From positions 1,116,001 through 1,180,000 of the forward strand of contig NC_135043.1 of the NCBI RefSeq assembly GCF_051020975.1: a stretch of DNA of 64,000 bases. Direction: 5' to 3'. A model generated the notes under the pieces. It saw only the letters and a list, made by a program, of their open reading frames with translations, was not told the origin of the DNA and made no database searches. Shown here piece after piece: positions 11,403 through 26,900 of the stretch (position 1 is its first letter; every line of letters begins with the position of its first letter). The translations under genes and the position numbers were made by a program. The DNA is from Osmia lignaria lignaria. Taxonomy: Eukaryota > Arthropoda > Insecta > Hymenoptera > Megachilidae.

Positions 11403-14400
11403 TATATTGCGTTATATCGAGTAGATATCGTAACAATGACATTGTTATCAAGTGTATATTGCATTATATCTCATGTAGATATAGTAATAATGACTTCTAT
11501 ATTAAGTGTATATTGCATTATATCTCATGTAGATATAGTAACAATGACATTGTTATTAAACGTATGTTACATTATATCTCATGTAGATATAGTAACAATG
11601 ACATTGTTATTAAGTGTATATTACATTATATCTCATGTATCTATAGTAACAATGACAGTGTTATTACATGTATATTCCATTATATCATGTAGATATAGTA
11701 ACAATGACATAGTTATTATATATATATTACATTATATCTCATGTGGGTATAGTAATAATGACATCGATATAAAATGTATATTACAGTATATCTCATGTAG
11801 ATATAGTAAAAAGTGTCTTGCTATTAAATGTATTTTACATTATATCTCATGTATATATAGTAACAATGACATTGTTATTAAGGGTATATAACATTATATC
11901 GAGTAGATATAGTAACAAGTGTATTGCTATTAACTGTATATTACATTATATCTCATGTATATATGGTAACAATGACAGTGTTATTACATGTATCTTCGAT
12001 TATATCATGTGGATATAGTAACAATGACATTGTTATTATATATATATTACATTATATCTCATGAGGATATAGTAACAATTACTTCTTCATTAAATGTATA
12101 GTATCTTATATCTCATGTATATATAGCAACAATGACATTGTTATTAAGTGTATATTACATTATATCTCATGTAGATATATTAACAATGACGTTGTTATTT
12201 AATGTATAGTATATTATATCCCATGGAGATATACTAATAATGACATTGATATTAAATATATATTACATCTCTGATGTAGATATAGTAACAACTGTATAGC
12301 TATTAAATGCATATTACATTATATCTCATGTATATATAGTAACAATGACAGTGTTATTACATGTATATTCCATTATATCATATGGATATAGTAACAATGA
12401 CATTGTTATTATATATATATTACATTATATCTCATGTGGAAATAGTGACAATTACATCTTCATTAAATGTATAGTACATTATATCTCATGTATATATAGT
12501 AACAATGACATTGTTATTATATTTACATTCCATTATATCATCTAGATATAGTAACAATGACAATGTTATTAAGTGTATATTACATTATATCTCATGTAGA
12601 TATAGTAACAATGACATTGTTATTAAATGTATAGTATATTGTATCCCATGGAGATATACTAATAATGACATTTATATTAAATATATATTACATCTCTGAT
12701 GTAGATATAGTAACAACTGTATAGCTATTAAATATATATTACATTATATCTCATGTATATATAGCAACAATGACAGTGTTATTACATGTATATTCCATTA
12801 CATCATGTAGATATAGTAACAATGACATTGTTATTATATATATATTACATTATATCTCATGTGGATATAGTAACAATTACTTCTTCATTAAATGTATAGT
12901 ATCTTATATCTCATGTATACATAGTAGCAATGACATTGTTATTATATGTACATTCCATTGGATCATGTAGATATAGTAACAATGACATTGTTATTAAGGG
13001 TATATTATATTATATCTCATGTAGATATAGTAACAATGACATAGTTATTATATATATATTACATTATATCTCATGTGGGTATAGTAATAATGACATCGAT
13101 ATAAAATGTATATTACAGTATATCTCATGTAGATATAGTAAGAAGTGTCTTGCTATTAAATGTATTTTACATTATATCTCATGTATATATAGTAACAATG
13201 ACATTGTTATTAAGGGTATATAACATTATATCGAGTAGATATAGTAACAAGTGTATTGCTATTAACTGTATATTACATTATATCTCATGTATATATGGTA
13301 ACAATGACAGTGTTATTACATGTATATTCGATTATATCATGTGGATATAGTAACAATGACATTGTTATTATATATATATTACATTATATCTCATGTGGAT
13401 ATAGTGACAATTACATCTTCATTAAATGTATAGCACGTTATATCTCATGTATATATAGTAACAATGACATTGTTATTATATGTACATTCCATTACATCAT
13501 GTAGATATAGTAACAATGACAATGTTATTAAGTGTATATTACATTATATCTCATGTAGATATAGTAACAATGACATTGTTATTAAATGTACAGTATATTA
13601 TATCCCATGGAGATATACTAATAATGACATTGACATTAAATATATATTACATCTCTGATGTAGATGTGGTAACAACTGTATAGCTATTAAATGTATATTA
13701 CATTATATGTCATGTATATATAGTAACAATGACAGCGTTATTACACGTATATTCCATTACATCATGTAGATATAGTAACAATGACATTGTTATTATATAT
13801 ATATTACATTATATCTCATGTGGATATAGTAACAATTACTTCTTCATTAAATGTATAGTATCTTATATCTCATGTATACATAGTAGCAATGACATTGTTA
13901 TTATATGTACATTCCATTGGATCATGTAGATATAGTAACAATGACATTGTTATTAAACGTATATTACATTATATCTCATGTAGATATAGTAACAATGACA
14001 TAGTTATTATATATATATTACATTATATCTCATGTGGGTATAGTAATAATGACATTGATATTATATGTATATTACAGTATATCTCATGTAGATATAGTAA
14101 TAATGACTGTGATATTAAATGTATATTACACCTCTGATGTAGATATAGTAACAATGACATTGTTATTAAGGGTATATAACATTATATCGAGTAGATATAG
14201 CAACAATGACATTGTTATTAAATGTATAGTATATTATATCCCATGGAGAAATACCAATAATGACATTGATATTAAATATATATTACATCTCTGATGTAGA
14301 TATAGTAACAACTGTATAGCTATTAAATGTATATTACATTATATCTCATGTATATATAGTAACAATGACAGTGTTATTACATGTATATTCCATTATATAA

Positions 14401-15067
14401 CGTAGATATAGTAACAATGACATAGTTATTATATATATATTACATTATATCTCATGTGGGCATAGTAATAATGACATTGATATTAAATGTATATTACAGC
14501 ATATATCATGTAGATATAATAATAATGATTTTGATATTAAATGTATATTACATCTCTGATGTAGATATGGTAACAATGACTTTGATATTAAATGTATATT
14601 ACATCCCTGATGTAAATATAGTAACAACTGTATTGCTATTAAATGTATATAACATTACAGCTCATGTAGGTATAGTAATAATCACATTGTTATTAAACGT
14701 ATATTAGAGTATATCTCATGTAGATATAGTAGTAATGACTGTGATATTAAATGTGTATTACACCTCTGATGTAGATATAGTAACAATGACATTGTTATTA
14801 AGGGTATATAACATTATATCGAGTAGATATAGCAACAATGACATTGTTATTAAATGTATAGTATATTTTATCCCATGGAGATATACGAATAATGACATTG
14901 ATGTTAAATATATATTACATCTCTGATGTAGATATAGTAACAACTGTATAGCTATTAAATGTATATTACATTATATCTCATCTATATATAGTAACAATGA
15001 CAGTGTTATTACATGTATATTCCATTATATCATGTAGATATAGTAACAATGACATTGTTATTAAACC
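11403..15067 (+). repeat. HOR unit 5, 3,665 bp
   Basis: It starts like unit 4, sharing its GTATCTTCGATT variant near 11,993, and then carries the longer middle of the 3,665-bp class. Its 12.8-13.0 kb part (TTACTTCTTC and TTGGATCATG monomers joined to AAGGGTATATTATATT) differs from unit 6 at the same place. ACACGTATATT near 13,746 is private to this unit. Confidence 0.85.
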
Positions 15068-18000
15068 TATATTGCGTTATATCGAGTAGATATCGTAACA
15101 ATGACATTGTTATCAAGTGTATATTGCATTATATCTCATGTAGATATAGTAATAATGACTTCTATATTAAGTGTATATTGCATTATATCTCATGTAGATA
15201 TAGTAACAATGACATTGTTATTAAACGTATGTTACATTATATCTCATGTAGATATAGTAACAATGACATTGTTATTAAGTGTATATTACATTATATCTCA
15301 TGTATCTATAGTAACAATGACAGTGTTATTACATGTATATTCCATTATATCATGTAGATATAGTAACAATGACATAGTTATTATATATATATTACATTAT
15401 ATCTCATGTGGGTATAGTAATAATGACATCGATATAAAATGTATATTACAGTATATCTCATGTAGATATAGTAAAAAGTGTCTTGCTATTAAATGTATTT
15501 TACATTATATCTCATGTATATATAGTAACAATGACATTGTTATTAAGGGTATATAACATTATATCGAGTAGATATAGTAACAAGTGTATTGCTATTAACT
15601 GTATATTACATTATATCTCATGTATATATGGTAACAATGACAGTGTTATTACATGTATATTCGATTATATCATGTGGATATAGTAACAATGACATTGTTA
15701 TTATATATATATTACATTATATCTCATGAGGATATAGTAACAATTACTTCTTCATTAAATGTATAGTATCTTATATCTCATGTATATATAGCAACAATGA
15801 CATTGTTATTAAGTGTATATTACATTATATCTCATGTAGATATATTAACAATGACGTTGTTATTTAATGTATAGTATATTATATCCCATGGAGATATACT
15901 AATAATGACATTGATATTAAATATATATTACATCTCTGATGTAGATATAGTAACAACTGTATAGCTATTAAATGCATATTACATTATATCTCATGTATAT
16001 ATAGTAACAATGACAGTGTTATTACATGTATATTCCATTATATCATATGGATATAGTAACAATGACATTGTTATTATATATATATTACATTATATCTCAT
16101 GTGGAAATAGTGACAATTACATCTTCATTAAATGTATAGTACATTATATCTCATGTATATATAGTAACAATGACATTGTTATTATATTTACATTCCATTA
16201 TATCATCTAGATATAGTAACAATGACAATGTTATTAAGTGTATATTACATTATATCTCATGTAGATATAGTAACAATGACATTGTTATTAAATGTATAGT
16301 ATATTGTATCCCATGGAGATATACTAATAATGACATTTATATTAAATATATATTACATCTCTGATGTAGATATAGTAACAACTGTATAGCTATTAAATAT
16401 ATATTACATTATATCTCATGTATATATAGCAACAATGACAGTGTTATTACATGTATATTCCATTACATCATGTAGATATAGTAACAATGACATTGTTATT
16501 ATATATATATTACATTATATCTCATGTGGATATAGTGACAATTACATCTTCATTAAATGTATAGCACGTTATATCTCATGTATATATAGTAACAATGACA
16601 TTGTTGTTATATGTACATTCCATTACATCATGTAGATATAGTAACAATGACAATGTTATTAAGTGTATATTATATTATATCTCATGTAGATATAGTAACA
16701 ATGACATAGTTATTATATATATATTACATTATATCTCATGTGGGTATAGTAATAATGACATCGATATAAAATGTATATTACAGTATATCTCATGTAGATA
16801 TAGTAAGAAGTGTCTTGCTATTAAATGTATTTTACATTATATCTCATGTATATATAGTAACAATGACATTGTTATTAAGGGTATATAACATTATATCGAG
16901 TAGATATAGTAACAAGTGTATTGCTATTAACTGTATATTACATTATATCTCATGTATATATGGTAACAATGACAGTGTTATTACATGTATATTCGATTAT
17001 ATCATGTGGATATAGTAACAATGACATTGTTATTATATATATATTACATTATATCTCATGTGGATATAGTGACAATTACATCTTCATTAAATGTATAGCA
17101 CGTTATATCTCATGTATATATAGTAACAATGACATTGTTATTATATGTACATTCCATTACATCATGTAGATATAGTAACAATGACAATGTTATTAAGTGT
17201 ATATTACATTATATCTCATGTAGATATAGTAACAATGACATTGTTATTAAATGTACAGTATATTATATCCCATGGAGATATACTAATAATGACATTGACA
17301 TTAAATATATATTACATCTCTGATGTAGATGTGGTAACAACTGTATAGCTATTAAATGTATATTACATTATATGTCATGTATATATAGTAACAATGACAG
17401 CGTTATTACATGTATATTCCATTACATCATGTAGATATAGTAACAATGACATTGTTATTATATATATATTACATTATATCTCATGTGGATATAGTAACAA
17501 TTACTTCTTCATTAAATGTATAGTATCTTATATCTCATGTATACATAGTAGCAATGACATTGTTATTATATGTACATTCCATTGGATCATGTAGATATAG
17601 TAACAATGACATTGTTATTAAACGTATATTACATTATATCTCATGTAGATATAGTAACAATGACATAGTTATTATATATATATTACATTATATCTCATGT
17701 GGGTATAGTAATAATGACATTGATATTATATGTATATTACAGTATATCTCATGTAGATATAGTAATAATGACTGTGATATTAAATGTATATTACACCTCT
17801 GATGTAGATATAGTAACAATGACATTGTTATTAAGGGTATATAACATTATATCGAGTAGATATAGCAACAATGACATTGTTATTAAATGTATAGTATATT
17901 ATATCCCATGGAGAAATACCAATAATGACATTGATATTAAATATATATTACATCTCTGATGTAGATATAGTAACAACTGTATAGCTATTAAATGTATATT

Positions 18001-18732
18001 ACATTATATCTCATGTATATATAGTAACAATGACAGTGTTATTACATGTATATTCCATTATATAACGTAGATATAGTAACAATGACATAGTTATTATATA
18101 TATATTACATTATATCTCATGTGGGCATAGTAATAATGACATTGATATTAAATGTATATTACAGCATATATCATGTAGATATAATAATAATGATTTTGAT
18201 ATTAAATGTATATTACATCTCTGATGTAGATATGGTAACAATGACTTTGATATTAAATGTATATTACATCCCTGATGTAAATATAGTAACAACTGTATTG
18301 CTATTAAATGTATATAACATTACAGCTCATGTAGGTATAGTAATAATCACATTGTTATTAAACGTATATTAGAGTATATCTCATGTAGATATAGTAGTAA
18401 TGACTGTGATATTAAATGTGTATTACACCTCTGATGTAGATATAGTAACAATGACATTGTTATTAAGGGTATATAACATTATATCGAGTAGATATAGCAA
18501 CAATGACATTGTTATTAAATGTATAGTATATTTTATCCCATGGAGATATACGAATAATGACATTGATGTTAAATATATATTACATCTCTGATGTAGATAT
18601 AGTAACAACTGTATAGCTATTAAATGTATATTACATTATATCTCATCTATATATAGTAACAATGACAGTGTTATTACATGTATATTCCATTATATCATGT
18701 AGATATAGTAACAATGACATTGTTATTAAACC
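15068..18732 (+). repeat. HOR unit 6, 3,665 bp
   Basis: Same class as unit 5, and the reference for the 3,665-bp type, which also appears at 27117-30781 and 33274-36938. By proportion to unit 1 it should hold about 69 monomers. It includes ACATCTTCATTAAATG with GCACGTTATATC monomers, AGTAAGAAGTGTCTTGC, and the ATTGACATTAAATA/GATGTGGTAAC pair. Confidence 0.87.
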
Positions 18733-21015
18733 TATATTGCGTTATATCGAGTAGATATCGTAACAATGACATTGTTATCAAGTGTATATTGCATTATATC
18801 TCATGTAGATATAGTAATAATGACTTCTATATTAAGTGTATATTGCATTATATCTCATGTAGATATAGTAACAATGACATTGTTATTAAACGTATGTTAC
18901 ATTATATCTCATGTAGATATAGTAACAATGACATTGTTATTAAGTGTATATTACATTATATCTCATGTATCTATAGTAACAATGACAGTGTTATTACATG
19001 TATATTCCATTATATCATGTAGATATAGTAACAATGACATAGTTATTATATATATATTACATTATATCTCATGTGGGTATAGTAATAATGACATCGATAT
19101 AAAATGTATATTACAGTATATCTCATGTAGATATAGTAAAAAGTGTCTTGCTATTAAATGTATTTTACATTATATCTCATGTATATATAGTAACAATGAC
19201 ATTGTTATTAAGGGTATATAACATTATATCGAGTAGATATAGTAACAAGTGTATTGCTATTAACTGTATATTACATTATATCTCATGTATATATGGTAAC
19301 AATGACAGTGTTATTACATGTATATTCGATTATATCATGTGGATATAGTAACAATGACATTGTTATTATATATATATTACATTATATCTCATGAGGATAT
19401 AGTAACAATTACTTCTTCATTAAATGTATAGTATCTTATATCTCATGTATATATAGCAACAATGACATTGTTATTAAGTGTATATTACATTATATCTCAT
19501 GTAGATATATTAACAATGACGTTGTTATTTAATGTATAGTATATTATATCCCATGAAGATATACTAATAATGACATTGATATTAAATATATATTACATCT
19601 CTGATGTAGATATAGTAACAACTGTATAGCTATTAAATGCATATTACATTATATCTCATGTATATATAGTAACAATGACAGTGTTATTACATGTATATTC
19701 CATTATATCATATGGATATAGTAACAATGACATTGTTATTATATATATATTACATTATATCTCATGTGGAAATAGTGACAATTACATCTTCATTAAATGT
19801 ATAGTACATTATATCTCATGTATATATAGTAACAATGACATTGTTATTATATTTACATTCCATTATATCATCTAGATATAGTAACAATGACAATGTTATT
19901 AAGTGTATATTACATTATATCTCATGTAGATATAGTAACAATGACATTGTTATTAAATGTATAGTATATTGTATCCCATGGAGATATACTAATAATGACA
20001 TTTATATTAAATATATATTACATCTCTGATGTAGATATAGTAACAACTGTATAGCTATTAAATATATATTACATTATATCTCATGTATATATAGCAACAA
20101 TGACAGTGTTATTACATGTATATTCCATTACATCATGTAGATATAGTAACAATGACATTGTTATTATATATATATTACATTATATCTCATGTGGATATAG
20201 TGACAATTACATCTTCATTAAATGTATAGCACGTTATATCTCATGTATATATAGTAACAATGACATTGTTATTAAGGGTATATAACATTATATCGAGTAG
20301 ATATAGTAACAATGACATAGTTATTATATATATATTACATTATATCTCATGTGGGTATAGTAATAATGACATTGATATTATATGTATATTACAGTATATC
20401 TCATGTAGATATAGTAATAATGACTGTGATATTAAATGTATATTACACCTCTGATGTAGATATAGTAACAATGACATTGTTATTAAGGGTATATAACATT
20501 ATATCGAGTAGATATAGCAACAATGACATTGTTATTAAATGTATAGTATATTATATCCCATGGAGAAATACCAATAATGACATTGATATTAAATATATAT
20601 TACATCTCTGATGTAGATATAGTAACAACTGTATAGCTATTAAATGTATATTACATTATATCTCATCTATATATAGTAACAATGACAGTGTTATTACATG
20701 TATATTCCATTATATCATGTAGATATAGTAACAATGACATTGTTATTAAACCTATATTGCGTTATATCGAGTAGATATCGTAACAATTACATTGTTATTA
20801 AATGTACAGTATATTATATCCCATGGAGAAATACCAATAATGACATTGATATTAAATATATATTACATCTCTGATGTAGATATAGTAACAACTGTATAGC
20901 TATTAAATGTATATTACATTATATCTCATCTATATATAGTAACAATGACAGTGTTATTACATGTATATTCCATTATATCATGTAGATATAGTAACAATGA
21001 CATTGTTATTAAACC
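18733..21015 (+). repeat. HOR unit 7, 2,283 bp, ending in a doubled landmark
   Basis: It begins as unit 6 at a 3,665-bp offset for about 1.5 kb. It then jumps at about 20,270 to the AAGGG/CGAG block and the closing cassettes. A CCATGG site is lost at 19,556 (CCATGAAG). The unit ends with an extra landmark plus cassette (20753-21015). The same 2,283-bp structure returns at 36939 and 50040. Confidence 0.85.
20753..21015 (+). repeat. 263-bp extra landmark-plus-cassette block
   Basis: A landmark-type CGAG monomer (52 bp) is followed by one 211-bp cassette, then by the true landmark at 21016. Equivalent blocks start at 23723, 38959, 42138, 52060, 55239 and 63093. This copy is distinct: it has TAACAATTACATTG and AATGTACAGTATATT where the others have TAACAATGACATTG and AATGTATAGTATATT. 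Confidence 0.85.
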
Positions 21016-23037
21016 TATATTGCGTTATATCGAGTAGATATCGTAACAATGACATTGTTATCAAGTGTATATTGCATTATATCTCATGTAGATATAGTAA
21101 TAATGACTTCTATATTAAGTGTATATTGCATTATATCTCATGTAGATATAGTAACAATGACATTGTTATTAAACGTATGTTACATTATATCTCATGTAGA
21201 TCTAGTAACAATGACATTGTTATTAAGTGTATATTACATTATATCTCATGTATCTATAGTAACAATGACAGTGTTATTACATGTATATTCCATTATATCA
21301 TGTAGATATAGTAACAATGACATAGTTATTATATATATATTACATTATATCTCATGTGGGTATAGTAATAATGACATCGATATAAAATGTATATTACAGT
21401 ATATCTCATGTAGATATAGTAACAAGTGTCTTGCTATTAAATGTATTTTACATTATATCTCATGTATATATAGTAACAATGACATTGTTATTATATGTAC
21501 ATTCCATTATATCATCTAGATATAGTAACAATGACAATGTTATTAAGTGTATATTTCATTATATCTCATGTAGATATAGTAACAATGACATTGTTATTAA
21601 ATGTATAGTATATTGTATCCCATGGAGATATACTAATAATGACATTGATATTAAATATATATTACATCTCTGATGTAGATATAGTAACAACTGTATAGCT
21701 ATTAAATGTATATTACATTATATGTCATGTATATATAGTAACAATGACAGCGTTATTACATGTATATTCCATTACATCATGTAGATATAGTAACAATGAC
21801 ATTGTTATTATATATATATTACATTATATCTCATGTGGATATAGTAACAATTACCTCTTCATTAAATGTATAGTATCTTATATCTCATGTATATATAGTA
21901 GCAATGACATTGTTATTATATGTACATTCCATTATATCATGTAGATATAGTAACAATGACATTGTTATGAAACGTATATTACATTATATCTCATGTAGAT
22001 ATAGTAACAATGACATAGTTATTATATATATATTACATTATATCTCATGTGGGTATAGTAATAATGACATTGATATTATATGTATATTACAGTATATCTC
22101 ATGTAGATATAGTAATAATGACTGTGATATTAAATGTATATTACACCTCTGATGTAGATATAGTAACAATGACATTGTTATTAAGTGTATATTACATTAT
22201 ATCTCATGTAGATATATTAACAATGACGTTGTTATTTAATGTATAGTATATTATATCCCATGGAGATATACTAATAATGACATTGATATTAAATATATAT
22301 TCCATCTCTGATGTAGATATAGTAACAACTGTATAGCTATTAAATGTATATTACATTATATCTCATGTATATATAGTAACAATGACAGTGTTATTACATG
22401 TATATTCCATTATATCATGTGGATATAGTAACAATGACATTGTTATTATATATATATTACATTATATCTCATGTGGAAATAGTGACAATTACATCTTCAT
22501 TAAATGTATAGTACATTATATCTCATGTATATATAGTAACAATGACATTGTTATTATATGTACATTCCATTATATCATCTAGATATAGTAACAATGACAA
22601 GGTTATTAAGTGTATATTACATTATATCTCATGTAGATATAGTAACAATGACATTGTTATTAAATGTATAGTATATTATATCCCATGGAGATATACTAAT
22701 AATGACATTTATATTAAATATATATTACATCTCTGATGTAGATATAGTAACAACTGTATAGCTATTAAATATATATTACATTATATCTCATGTATATATA
22801 GCAACAATGACAGTGTTATTACATGTATATTCCATTACATCATGTAGATATAGTAACAATGACATTGTTATTATATATATATTACATTATATCTCATGTG
22901 GATATAGTGACAATTACATCTTCATTAAATGTATAGCACGTTATATCTCATGTATATATAGTAACAATGACATTGTTATTATATGTACATTCCATTGGAT
23001 CATGTAGATATAGTAACAATGACATTGTTATTAAGGG

Positions 23038-23459
23038 TATATAACATTATATCGAGTAGATATAGTAACAATGACATAGTTATTATATATATATTACATT
23101 ATATCTCATGTGGGTATAGTAATAATGACATTGATATTATATGTATATTACAGTATATCTCATGTAGATATAGTAATAATGACTGTGATATTAAATGTAT
23201 ATTACACCTCTGATGTAGATATAGTAACAATGACATTGTTATTAAGGGTATATAACATTATATCGAGTAGATATAGTAACAATGACATAGTTATTATATA
23301 TATATTACATTATATCTCATGTGGGTATAGTAATAATGACATTGATATTATATGTATATTACAGTATATCTCATGTAGATATAGTAATAATGACTGTGAT
23401 ATTAAATGTATATTACACCTCTGATGTAGATATAGTAACAATGACATTGTTATTAAGGG
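23038..23459 (+). repeat. Tandem duplication of a 211-bp four-monomer block
   Basis: The block 23038-23248 is repeated at 23249-23459. It runs CGAG monomer with GACATAG, GTGGGTATAG monomer, ACAGTATATCTC monomer, CACCTCTGATG monomer (52+54+54+51 bp). The two copies look identical base for base, and a third partial copy begins at 23460 with a TATAGCAACAATG variant. This is the simplest local duplication in the window and is probably recent. Confidence 0.88.
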
Positions 23460-23722
23460 TATATAACATTATATCGAGTAGATATAGCAACAATGACATT
23501 GTTATTAAATGTATAGTATATTATATCCCATGGAGAAATACCAATAATGACATTGATATTAAATATATATTACATCTCTGATGTAGATATAGTAACAACT
23601 GTATAGCTATTAAATGTATATTACATTATATCTCATCTATATATAGTAACAATGACAGTGTTATTACATGTATATTCCATTATATCATGTAGATATAGTA
23701 ACAATGACATTGTTATTAAACC

Positions 23723-23985
23723 TATATTGCGTTATATCGAGTAGATATCGTAACAATGACATTGTTATTAAATGTATAGTATATTATATCCCATGGAGAA
23801 ATACCAATAATGACATTGATATTAAATATATATTACATCTCTGATGTAGATATAGTAACAACTGTATAGCTATTAAATGTATATTACATTATATCTCATC
23901 TATATATAGTAACAATGACAGTGTTATTACATGTATATTCCATTATATCATGTAGATATAGTAACAATGACATTGTTATTAAACC
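23723..23985 (+). repeat. 263-bp extra landmark-plus-cassette block
   Basis: It has the same arrangement as the block at 20753, but with the common TAACAATGACATTG and AATGTATAG forms. It directly precedes the landmark at 23986. Confidence 0.85.
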
Positions 23986-26900
23986 TATATTGCGTTATAT
24001 CGAGTAGATATCGTAACAATGACATTGTTATCAAGTGTATATTGCATTATATCTCATGTAGATATAGTAATAATGACTTCTATATTAAGTGTATATTGCA
24101 TTATATCTCATGTAGATATAGTAACAATGACATTGTTATTAAACGTATGTTACATTATATCTCATGTAGATCTAGTAACAATGACATTGTTATTAAGTGT
24201 ATATTACATTATATCTCATGTATCTATAGTAACAATGACAGTGTTATTACATGTATATTCCATTATATCATGTAGATATAGTAACAATGACATAGTTATT
24301 ATATATATATTACATTATATCTCATGTGGGTATAGTAATAATGACATCGATATAAAATGTATATTACAGTATATCTCATGTAGATATAGTAACAAGTGTC
24401 TTGCTATTAAATGTATTTTACATTATATCTCATGTATATATAGTAACAATGACATTGTTATTATATGTACATTCCATTATATCATCTAGATATAGTAACA
24501 ATGACAATGTTATTAAGTGTATATTTCATTATATCTCATGTAGATATAGTAACAATGACATTGTTATTAAATGTATAGTATATTGTATCCCATGGAGATA
24601 TACTAATAATGACATTGATATTAAATATATATTACATCTCTGATGTAGATATAGTAACAACTGTATAGCTATTAAATGTATATTACATTATATGTCATGT
24701 ATATATAGTAACAATGACAGCGTTATTACATGTATATTCCATTACATCATGTAGATATAGTAACAATGACATTGTTATTATATATATATTACATTATATC
24801 TCATGTGGATATAGTAACAATTACCTCTTCATTAAATTGTATAGTATCTTATATCTCATGTATATATAGTAGCAATGACATTGTTATTATATGTACATTC
24901 CATTATATCATGTAGATATAGTAACAATGACATTGTTATGAAACGTATATTACATTATATCTCATGTAGATATAGTAACAATGACATAGTTATTATATAT
25001 ATATTACATTATATCTCATGTGGGTATAGTAATAATGACATTGATATTATATGTATATTACAGTATATCTCATGTAGATATAGTAATAATGACTGTGATA
25101 TTAAATGTATATTACACCTCTGATGTAGATATAGTAACAATGACATTGTTATTAAGTGTATATTACATTATATCTCATGTAGATATATTAACAATGACGT
25201 TGTTATTTAATGTATAGTATATTATATCCCATGGAGATATACTAATAATGACATTGATATTAAATATATATTACATCTCTGATGTAGATATAGTAACAAC
25301 TGTATAGCTATTAAATGTATATTACATTATATCTCATGTATATATAGTAACAATGACAGTGTTATTACATGTATATTCCATTATATCATGTGGATATAGT
25401 AACAATGACATCGTTATTATATATATATTACATTATATCTCATGTGGATATAGTGACAATTACATCTTCATTAAATGTATAGCACGTTATATCTCATGTA
25501 TATATAGTAACAATGACATTGTTATTATATGTACATTCCATTACATCATGTAGATATAGTAACAATGACAATGTTATTAAGTGTATATTACATTATATCT
25601 CATGTAGATATAGTAACAATGACATTGTTATTAAATGTACAGTATATTATATCCCATGGAGATATACTAATAATGACATTGACATTAAATATATATTACA
25701 TCTCTGATGTAGATGTGGTAACAACTGTATCACTATTAAATGTATATTACATTATATGTCATGTATATATAGTAACAATGACAGCGTTATTACATGTATA
25801 TTCCATTACATCATGTAGATATAGTAACAATGACATTGTTATTATATATATATTACATTATATCTCATGTGGATATAGTAACAATTACTTCTTCATTAAA
25901 TGTATAGTATCTTATATCTCATGTATACATAGTAGCAATGACATTGTTATTATATGTACATTCCATTGGATCATGTAGATATAGTAACAATGACATTGTT
26001 ATTAAACGTATATTACATTATATCTCATGTAGATATAGTAACAATGACATAGTTATTATATATATATTACATTATATCTCATGTGGGTATAGTAATAATG
26101 ACATTGATATTATATGTATATTACAGTATATCTCATGTAGATATAGTAATAATGACTGTGATATTAAATGTATATTACACCTCTGATGTAGATATAGTAA
26201 CAATGACATTGTTATTAAGGGTATATAACATTATATCGAGTAGATATAGCAACAATGACATTGTTATTAAATGTATAGTATATTATATCCCATGGAGAAA
26301 TACCAATAATGACATTGATATTAAATATATATTACATCTCTGATGTAGATATAGTAACAACTGTATAGCTATTAAATGTATATTACATTATATCTCATGT
26401 ATATATAGTAACAATGACAGTGTTATTACATGTATATTCCATTATATAACGTAGATATAGTAACAATGACATAGTTATTATATATATATTACATTATATC
26501 TCATGTGGGCATAGTAATAATGACATTGATATTAAATGTATATTACAGCATATATCATGTAGATATAATAATAATGATTTTGATATTAAATGTATATTAC
26601 ATCTCTGATGTAGATATGGTAACAATGACTTTGATATTAAATGTATATTACATCCCTGATGTAAATATAGTAACAACTGTATTGCTATTAAATGTATATA
26701 ACATTACAGCTCATGTAGGTATAGTAATAATCACATTGTTATTAAACGTATATTAGAGTATATCTCATGTAGATATAGTAGTAATGACTGTGATATTAAA
26801 TGTGTATTACACCTCTGATGTAGATATAGTAACAATGACATTGTTATTAAGGGTATATAACATTATATCGAGTAGATATAGCAACAATGACATTGTTATT

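Larger units (their letters stand above)
21016..23985 (+). repeat. HOR unit 8, 2,970 bp
   Basis: It opens with the first monomers of the unit, then shows GTAGATCTAGTAAC (near 21,198) and AACAAGTGTCTTGC in place of AAAAAGTGTCTTGC. These two changes mark a related class that also includes 23986, 39222, 42401, 52323, 55502 and 63356. It holds a perfect 211-bp local tandem duplication (23038-23459) and ends in a 263-bp landmark-plus-cassette block. Confidence 0.83.

Noticed and set aside
25529..25978. 149-codon frame not found in the homologous copies
   Set aside because: It arises from a private change near 25,731 (TATCACTATT for TATAGCTATT) that removes a stop, joining two repeat-derived frames.
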